From Arthrobacter sp. efr-133-R2A-120 (GTDB lineage Bacteria > Actinomycetota > Actinomycetes > Actinomycetales > Micrococcaceae), in the NCBI RefSeq assembly GCF_030209835.1, contig NZ_JARVRF010000021.1, positions 1-64,000 of the forward strand: a stretch of 64,000 nucleotides of DNA, read 5' to 3'. Each line of letters starts with the position of its first letter. Within the stretch, counting starts at the first letter, position 1. Shown in pieces: positions 58,757-64,000 of the stretch. The notes below the pieces were generated by a model. The model ran no database searches. It was not told the DNA's origin and saw only the letters and a program-made list of their open reading frames with translations. The translations under genes were made by a program, and so were the position numbers.

Positions 58757-60165
58757 GCAGCACCATGAACGACATTTCGAACACCGTAGATACCACAGTT
58801 CACCCTCGCAATGACCGTATGCTCACCGTTGAGCAACTCAAGGCGCAGATTGGCGAGGGCGCCATAGACACGGTGATTCTCGGCTTCACCGACATGCAGG
58901 GCAGGCTCCAGGGCAAGCTCCTCCACGCGCAATTCTTCCTGGATTCCGTCCTGGAGCATGGCACCGAGGGCTGCAATTACCTCCTCGCCGTTGACACCGA
59001 AATGAACACCGTGGATGGCTATGACATTTCCTCGTGGGAAAAGGGCTATGGAGACATGCTCTTCGACATGGATTTGGACACCATCCGCGTGCTTCCCTAC
59101 CGCGAGGGGAGTGCGCTGATCCAGTGCGATCTGTCCACGACCGACGGCACCCCGGTCTCAGTTTCACCCCGCGCCATGCTCAAGCGCCAGACGGCCAAGG
59201 CGGCTGAGCGCGGTTGGAAGGCACTTGCAGGAACCGAGCTTGAGTTTGTGGTCTACAACGACTCCTACGAGCAAGCGTGGGACCTGGACTACAAGCACCT
59301 CACGCCTGCCAACCAATACAACGTGGACTACTCGCTCCTGGGATCCGGCCGTGTTGAACCCCTGCTTCGCCGGATCCGGAACGAGATGTACGCGGCCGGC
59401 ATGACAGTGGAGTCCGCAAAGGGTGAATGCAACTTCGGCCAGCACGAGATCGCCTTCAAGTACGACGAGGCGGTCACCACGGCGGACAACCATTCCGTCT
59501 ACAAGACCGCGGCCAAGGACATCGCCCATGACATGGGCCAATCCATTACCTTCATGGCCAAGCCCAACGAGCGTGAGGGCAATTCCTGCCACATCCACCT
59601 GTCCCTTCGCGGGCTCGACGACGAGCTGGTCTTCTGGGACAAGGCCACCGGCGCCCGCACCAAGACCTACGACCACTTCATCGCCGGCGTGCTGGCCACG
59701 ATGCGGGAATTCACGCTCTTCTACGCTCCCAATATCAACTCCTACAAACGGTTCGTCAAAGGCTCCTTCGCTCCGACGGCGGTGGCCTGGGGCCTCGACA
59801 ACCGCACCTGTTCCGTGCGCCTCGTGGGGCATGGGCAGAGCGCACGGCTGGAAAACCGGCTGCCGGGTGGCGATGTCAACCCGTACTTGGCACTGTCGGC
59901 CATGCTTGCCGGCGGCCTTTACGGAATCGAAAATGAGCTCGAACTCGAACCGGCAACCACCGGCAACGCCTACATTTCGGGCGCTCCCACCGTTCCGACG
60001 ACGATGCGGGAAGCCCGGGATCTGTTCGCCAACTCCGTGATCGCCAAGGAAGTCTTCGGTGAGGAAGTGGTGCGGCACTACGTGAACTACGCCGACGTCG
60101 AACTGGCAGCTTTTGAGTCCGCCATCACGGACTGGGAGCTCCGCCGCGGCTTCGAAAGGCTGTAG
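58753..60165 (+). CDS. Glutamine-synthetase-family gamma-glutamyl ligase
   Basis: A 470-residue enzyme of the GlnA superfamily: VILGFTDMQGRLQGKLLHAQFF, LAGTELEFVVYND (glutamate and metal site), GECNFGQHEIAF, GNSCHIHLSLRG and RLENRLPGGDVNPYLALSAML. The Tyr-adenylylation region of true GlnA is absent. The family includes gamma-glutamylputrescine (PuuA) and gamma-glutamylethanolamide synthetases, so it would join glutamate to an amine with ATP. The amine is not determined. It is followed four bases later by a PuuD-like hydrolase. Confidence 0.88.
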   Translation: MSSTMNDISNTVDTTVHPRNDRMLTVEQLKAQIGEGAIDTVILGFTDMQGRLQGKLLHAQFFLDSVLEHGTEGCNYLLAVDTEMNTVDGYDISSWEKGYGDMLFDMDLDTIRVLPYREGSALIQCDLSTTDGTPVSVSPRAMLKRQTAKAAERGWKALAGTELEFVVYNDSYEQAWDLDYKHLTPANQYNVDYSLLGSGRVEPLLRRIRNEMYAAGMTVESAKGECNFGQHEIAFKYDEAVTTADNHSVYKTAAKDIAHDMGQSITFMAKPNEREGNSCHIHLSLRGLDDELVFWDKATGARTKTYDHFIAGVLATMREFTLFYAPNINSYKRFVKGSFAPTAVAWGLDNRTCSVRLVGHGQSARLENRLPGGDVNPYLALSAMLAGGLYGIENELELEPATTGNAYISGAPTVPTTMREARDLFANSVIAKEVFGEEVVRHYVNYADVELAAFESAITDWELRRGFERL

Positions 60166-60168
60166 GCG

Positions 60169-60975
60169 ATGACTCAGACCGAAGCACCTGCTCCTGCACC
60201 GGATTCACACCGGCCTCCCCGCATCGCGTTGACCACCTATCTTCAGAACGCGAAATGGGGGGTTTGGGACGCGCAGGCAGCCGTGCTGCCGGCAACATAT
60301 TTGGAGGCCGTCGTAGCGGCCGGCGGAACGCCTCTCCTGCTGCCGCCCATCGGCACCGACACTTCGGTCCTTGACTTCGTGGATGGCCTCATCGTGGCGG
60401 GGGGCGCCGACGTCGACCCCGGAAACTACGACGCCGAGCCCCACCCGAGCACTCGCAGCCAGCCCGAGCGGGACGAGCACGATATCGCCTTGACGTTGGC
60501 GGCCTTGGAGAAGGGCATTCCGCTCTTTGCGATCTGCCGCGGCGCGCAAATCCTCAACGTGGCCCTGGGCGGAAACCTCATCCAGCACGTGCCGGACGTG
60601 CTGCCCGAGGCGAACTACCAACCTGCTCCCGGAGTCTACGGGGAGGTGGAGTTCCGCACGCAGCCGGGCAGCATCAGCGCGCAACTACTAGGCGAAAAGG
60701 CATCGGCTCCGGTCTATCACCACCAGATTCTTGACCGGGTTGCCGAAGGCCTTTGCGTCACCGCGCGTGCGGCGGATGGAACGGTCGAGGCCGTCGAATC
60801 GACCCAGGGAAGTTGGGCGTTGGGCGTTCAGTTTCATCCGGAACAAAATCCTTCCGACCTGCGCCTCTTCGAAGGATTCATTGAGGCCGCCAGAAGGTAC
60901 CGGGACGGGGAACTCTACGCTGAGCGCCTCGACCCATCGACGGAATTCAAAGCGACAGAAAAGAGCTGGGCGTGA
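60169..60975 (+). CDS. Gamma-glutamyl hydrolase, PuuD-like class I glutamine amidotransferase
   Basis: A 268-residue hydrolase with the nucleophile Cys123 in FAICRGAQILNVALGG and the FHPEQNPSD motif carrying the catalytic His and Glu. This matches gamma-glutamyl-GABA hydrolase (PuuD), which removes the glutamyl group after oxidation of the amine. The GVQFHPEQ context and length are standard. It overlaps the aldehyde dehydrogenase by four bases. Confidence 0.9.
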   Translation: MTQTEAPAPAPDSHRPPRIALTTYLQNAKWGVWDAQAAVLPATYLEAVVAAGGTPLLLPPIGTDTSVLDFVDGLIVAGGADVDPGNYDAEPHPSTRSQPERDEHDIALTLAALEKGIPLFAICRGAQILNVALGGNLIQHVPDVLPEANYQPAPGVYGEVEFRTQPGSISAQLLGEKASAPVYHHQILDRVAEGLCVTARAADGTVEAVESTQGSWALGVQFHPEQNPSDLRLFEGFIEAARRYRDGELYAERLDPSTEFKATEKSWA

Positions 60976-62336
60976 GTGCCACAACTTTTGACATCATCAA
61001 TCCGGCCACCGAAGAGTTCCTTCAAACCGTTGAGCTGGCATCCCTCGCCGAAACGGACGCGCTGATTGCCCGCGCGACCGCCGCCTTTGAGACCTGGCGG
61101 AAAGTGTCGCCGTCGGACCGTGCACTGCTCCTGCGCCGGTTCGCGGCCGCCGTCGACGCCGATCTGGAGAACCTCGCGCAACTGGAAGTCCGCAACGCGG
61201 GGCATACGATCGGCAACGCCCGCTGGGAAGCGGGCAATGCGCGCGATGTCATCAGCTACTACTCGGCGGCTCCCGAGCGGCACTTCGGGAGGCAGATCCC
61301 CGTTGCCGGAGGCCTCGATGTGACGTTCCACGAGCCGCTGGGCGTGGTCGGCATTATTGTGCCGTGGAATTTCCCCATGCCGATCGCGGCGTGGGGCTTC
61401 GCTCCGGCACTCGCGGCAGGTAACACGGTGGTACTCAAACCCGCGGAACTTACGCCGCTGACCGCGATGAGGCTCGGCGAGCTGGCGCGCGAGGCCGGCC
61501 TGCCCGACGGCGTGCTGACGATCATCCCCGGGAAGGGCTCCGTGGTGGGGGCGCGCTTCGTCACCCACCCCGCGGTGCGAAAGGTCGTCTTTACCGGGTC
61601 CACCGGGGTCGGCAAGCAGATCATGGCCGGTTGTGCCGACCAGGTGAAGCGCGTGACCCTCGAACTGGGTGGGAAGAGCGCGAACATCGTGTTCGCCGAC
61701 GCCGACCTTCCCGCCGCTGCTGCCGCAGCACCCGGCGGCGCGTTCGACAACGCCGGCCAGGACTGCTGCGCCAGATCCAGGATCCTGGTGGAAAAATCGG
61801 CCTACGATGCCTTCCTCGAGCTCCTGGAGCCTGCTGTCCGGGCTGTCAAAGTCGGCGACCCGGCGGATGAGAGCACGGTCATGGGGCCCTTGATTTCCGC
61901 CCGGCAACGGGAAACCGTCGCAGGCTTTGTGCCTTCGGGAGCGCCCATAGCCTTCCAAGGCGAGGTGCCCGAAGGGCCGGGATTCTGGTTCCCGCCCACC
62001 GTCCTGGCACCCGACTCCTTCGACGATCCGGCGGTGCGTGAGGAGATCTTCGGACCTGTCGTCGTCGTCGTACCCTTCAACGACGAGGCGGACGCGGTAC
62101 GGATTGCCAATGACACCGAATACGGCCTTTCTGGATCGATCTGGACCCAAGACATTGGGCGGGCCTTGCGCGTGGCCCGCGGGGTGGATGCCGGAAACCT
62201 CTCGGTGAATTCCCACTCTTCAGTCCGGTATTCGACGCCGTTCGGCGGCTTCAAGCAATCGGGCCTGGGCCGCGAACTGGGTCCCGATGCCCTCGATTCC
62301 TTCAGCGAAGTAAAGAACGTCTTCATCGCGCACTGA
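60972..62336 (+). CDS. Aldehyde dehydrogenase (PuuC-like)
   Basis: A 454-residue NAD(P)-dependent enzyme: PWNFPMPIAAWGFAPALAAGNTVVLKPAE (cofactor site), FTGSTGVGKQIM, LELGGKSANIVF (Glu base) and FDNAGQDCCARSRI with the catalytic Cys. The start is a GTG overlapping the hydrolase stop. It would oxidise the aldehyde formed from the gamma-glutamylated amine. An amine oxidase for the preceding step is not in the window. Confidence 0.93.
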   Translation: MSATTFDIINPATEEFLQTVELASLAETDALIARATAAFETWRKVSPSDRALLLRRFAAAVDADLENLAQLEVRNAGHTIGNARWEAGNARDVISYYSAAPERHFGRQIPVAGGLDVTFHEPLGVVGIIVPWNFPMPIAAWGFAPALAAGNTVVLKPAELTPLTAMRLGELAREAGLPDGVLTIIPGKGSVVGARFVTHPAVRKVVFTGSTGVGKQIMAGCADQVKRVTLELGGKSANIVFADADLPAAAAAAPGGAFDNAGQDCCARSRILVEKSAYDAFLELLEPAVRAVKVGDPADESTVMGPLISARQRETVAGFVPSGAPIAFQGEVPEGPGFWFPPTVLAPDSFDDPAVREEIFGPVVVVVPFNDEADAVRIANDTEYGLSGSIWTQDIGRALRVARGVDAGNLSVNSHSSVRYSTPFGGFKQSGLGRELGPDALDSFSEVKNVFIAH

Positions 62337-62379
62337 ACCCACCAACTTTGGAAGCCCCATGATTCAAGGAGAGATCACC

Positions 62380-63162
62380 ATGACCGAATTCATTTCAAAC
62401 CGACTCAAGGACCGCACAGCCGTCATCACCGGCGGAGGCAGCGGGATCGGTTTGGCCACGGCAAAGCGTTTCGCCTCGGAGGGTGCCAACGTGGTCATCG
62501 CCGATATCGATCCGGCAGCCGGAGAAGCAGCCGCGGCTGCCGTCGATGGCATCTTCGTGAAGGTCAACGTCACAGACGAGCAGGAAGTCATCGACCTCTT
62601 CGCCGCCGCCAAGAGCCATTACGGCAGCGTGGATATCGCGTTCAACAACGCGGGCATTTCGCCGCCGGACGATGCATCCATCCTCGACACCGGAATCGAG
62701 GCCTGGCGCCGGGTCCAGGAGGTCAACCTGACGAGCGTCTATTACTGCTGCAAATACGCGCTGCCGTACATGTTGGAGCAGGGCAAGGGCTCGATCATCA
62801 ACACCGCGTCCTTCGTGGCTGTGATGGGTGCGGCAACCTCGCAGATATCCTACAGCGCGTCCAAAGGCGGCGTGCTGGCCATGACCCGTGAGCTCGGCGT
62901 CGAATTCGCGCGCAAGGGGGTGCGAATCAACGCGCTGTGCCCAGGACCGGTCAACACCCCGTTGCTGAAGGAACTCTTCGCCTCCGATCCGGAGAGGGCC
63001 GCGCGGCGCTTGGTCCACGTGCCCTTGGGCCGTTTCGCGGAGCCCGAGGAACTGGCCGCTGCGGTCGCCTTCCTGGCAAGCGACGACGCCTCGTTCATTA
63101 CCGCTTCGACCTTCATGGTTGACGGCGGAATCTCGGGAGCGTACGTCACCCCGATCGACTAG
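62380..63162 (+). CDS. SDR family oxidoreductase
   Basis: A 260-residue short-chain dehydrogenase: TGGGSGIGLATA (Rossmann glycine motif), NNAGIS, IINTASFVAVMG and the YSASKGG catalytic Tyr/Lys pair, with a VDGG motif near the end. The ATG at 62380 follows AAGGAG; the earlier in-frame start at 62359 is rejected. It probably reduces or oxidises an alcohol in the same pathway. The substrate is not determined. Confidence 0.92.
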   Translation: MTEFISNRLKDRTAVITGGGSGIGLATAKRFASEGANVVIADIDPAAGEAAAAAVDGIFVKVNVTDEQEVIDLFAAAKSHYGSVDIAFNNAGISPPDDASILDTGIEAWRRVQEVNLTSVYYCCKYALPYMLEQGKGSIINTASFVAVMGAATSQISYSASKGGVLAMTRELGVEFARKGVRINALCPGPVNTPLLKELFASDPERAARRLVHVPLGRFAEPEELAAAVAFLASDDASFITASTFMVDGGISGAYVTPID

Positions 63163-63181
63163 AAGGTTCCCGTCGATTGCT

Positions 63182-63211
63182 CCCCACCGGCCTCCTCGCC
63201 GGCCGGTGGGG
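63182..63211. terminator. Hairpin between convergent SDR and uraH genes
   Basis: CCCCACCGGCC pairs with GGCCGGTGGGG around a short TCCTCGCC loop. No U-tract is present, but the site is between two convergent genes and likely ends both transcripts. Confidence 0.75.
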
Positions 63212-63221
63212 AACCGATGGG

Positions 63222-63563
63222 CTAGCTTCCCCGGTATGTGGAGAACGCGAAGGGGCTGAGCAGGAGCGGCACGTGGTAGTGCTCGCCGGCGTCGGACACC
63301 GTGAAGCTCAAGTCCACTTCCGGGAAAAAGGTGTCCACGCCCTGTGCTTTGTAATACGGACCGGTCGCGAAGTTCAGGCGGTAACTGCCGCCGTCGACCC
63401 GCTCAGGGCCCAGATCCTTGATCCGGCCGTCCGCGTCAGTGGTGCCGCTAGCCACGTGCCTCCAGTTGTCGCCGTCGCGCACGGAGAGAACGACGGCGAC
63501 GCCGGCCGCCGGGCGCCCGGAACCGGTGTCCAGGATATGGGTGGTGATCTGGGAAACGCTCAT
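63222..63563 (-). CDS. uraH: 5-hydroxyisourate hydrolase
   Basis: A 113-residue transthyretin-like enzyme of uric acid breakdown. ITTHILDTGSGRPAAGVAV at the start and the C-terminal YRGS are the HIUase signatures, with a middle FFPEVDLSFTV and HYHVPLLLSPF. It hydrolyses 5-hydroxyisourate to OHCU. It overlaps the uraD stop region by four bases, so the two consecutive steps are coupled. Confidence 0.96.
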   Translation of the reverse strand: MSVSQITTHILDTGSGRPAAGVAVVLSVRDGDNWRHVASGTTDADGRIKDLGPERVDGGSYRLNFATGPYYKAQGVDTFFPEVDLSFTVSDAGEHYHVPLLLSPFAFSTYRGS

Positions 63564-64000
63564 TTGCTGGGCACTCCTTCGCTGCTCGCGCTGGCTTCGC
63601 TGATGACGCCGGCAAGGCGCAGCAATGCGATTTCGCGCAATTGTCCGGCCACGATCACGTCTTCTTCTTCCGCGGTATGGCTCAGGCGCTCGTGGAGGGA
63701 GGCCAGGATGTCGTTGGCTGTCCGTCCTGCTGCGCGGATGAGGAAGACGCGGCCGAACTTGGCCTCGTACTCGCGGTTGCCTTCGGCCAGGGCGGTGACG
63801 ACGCCGTCATCGCCGGGGTCGACGCCGGCCTGTTCGGAGCGGGACATCGCGGCTTCGGTGGTCTGTGCCTTGGGCCGTTCGCCGATCCGAGGGTGGTGGG
63901 CCATCGCGGCCGCCACTTCGTCCGACGTGAACGGCTCGGCGGTTTCCCGGGCGAAATCGAGCAAGGAGTCCAAGCCGCTGAACGGGCGCGCATCTGCTAC
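63560..64000 (-). CDS. uraD: OHCU decarboxylase, partial (runs off right edge)
   Basis: The last ~146 residues of 2-oxo-4-hydroxy-4-carboxy-5-ureidoimidazoline decarboxylase. It contains MAHHPRIG (catalytic His) and SRSEQAGV, NREYEAKFGRVFLIRAAGRTANDIL, the UraD signature. The reading frame continues past the window end with no start codon inside, so the N-terminus is missing. It acts after UraH to give S-allantoin. The gene order suggests a purine catabolic operon entering from the right. Confidence 0.92.
   Translation of the reverse strand, partial: VADARPFSGLDSLLDFARETAEPFTSDEVAAAMAHHPRIGERPKAQTTEAAMSRSEQAGVDPGDDGVVTALAEGNREYEAKFGRVFLIRAAGRTANDILASLHERLSHTAEEEDVIVAGQLREIALLRLAGVISEASASSEGVPSK

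Overview
The window looks like chromosomal DNA from a high-GC actinobacterium of the Micrococcaceae, most likely Arthrobacter or a close relative. Supporting signs are the codon use, dense ATGA-overlapping operons, a DUF3073 protein, a HAIR (HspR) operator before clpB, a TIGR03086 (mycothiol-type) domain, a guanidine-III riboswitch and a fused alpha/beta carboxyltransferase. No tRNA, rRNA, insertion sequence, phage gene or CRISPR array was seen. No gene is obviously broken. Two genes run off the window ends.

Layout. 0-7 kb: a tandem glycine riboswitch before a lipA-like start that leaves the left edge, then an IclR regulator divergent from a glycerol facilitator and a dihydroxyacetone phosphorylation operon (DhaK, DhaL, an EIIA-HPr DhaM, then a second DhaK/DhaL pair), ending tail to tail with trmB. 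7-20 kb: an MFS exporter, an Lrp regulator and a five-gene catabolic operon (amidase, small membrane protein, sodium:solute symporter, CaiB-type CoA-transferase, carboxyltransferase). Then come an M20 amidohydrolase and MHS-family transporter, divergent from a second Lrp regulator. 19.6-31.5 kb: accessory genes, including an aldo/keto reductase with a MmyB-type regulator, an MFS transporter, a methyltransferase with a His-rich repeat, a DEAD-box helicase behind an attenuator-like leader, an MBL hydrolase, a second aldo/keto reductase, an SMR pair under a guanidine-III riboswitch, hutD, trpF and an ArsR-SRPBCC pair. 31.5-46.3 kb: a lipoprotein, a LigC-type DNA ligase, yccF, poxB, a sialidase, a PadR-DUF1048-ABC operon, comB with a DUF4031-HD protein, clpB, a septum-formation-like protein and DUF3073. 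46.3-53 kb: a GntR regulator divergent from a DoeB-like deacylase with an amino-acid ABC transporter, then a leaderless-looking ArsR operon. 53-64 kb: purF-purM, a membrane protein, a gamma-glutamylation catabolic locus (APC permease, FadR-type regulator, glutamine-synthetase-like ligase, PuuD-like hydrolase, aldehyde dehydrogenase, SDR), and uraH with a partial uraD.

Working together. Most of the window is small catabolic or stress modules, each with its own adjacent regulator and often a visible palindromic operator. Three RNA-level controls stand out: the tandem glycine riboswitch, the guanidine-III riboswitch, and a terminator hairpin in the helicase leader. Intergenic inverted repeats are also present, including a 66-bp element in two copies. 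Identifications rest on reading motifs and recalled family sequences; no database search was run.
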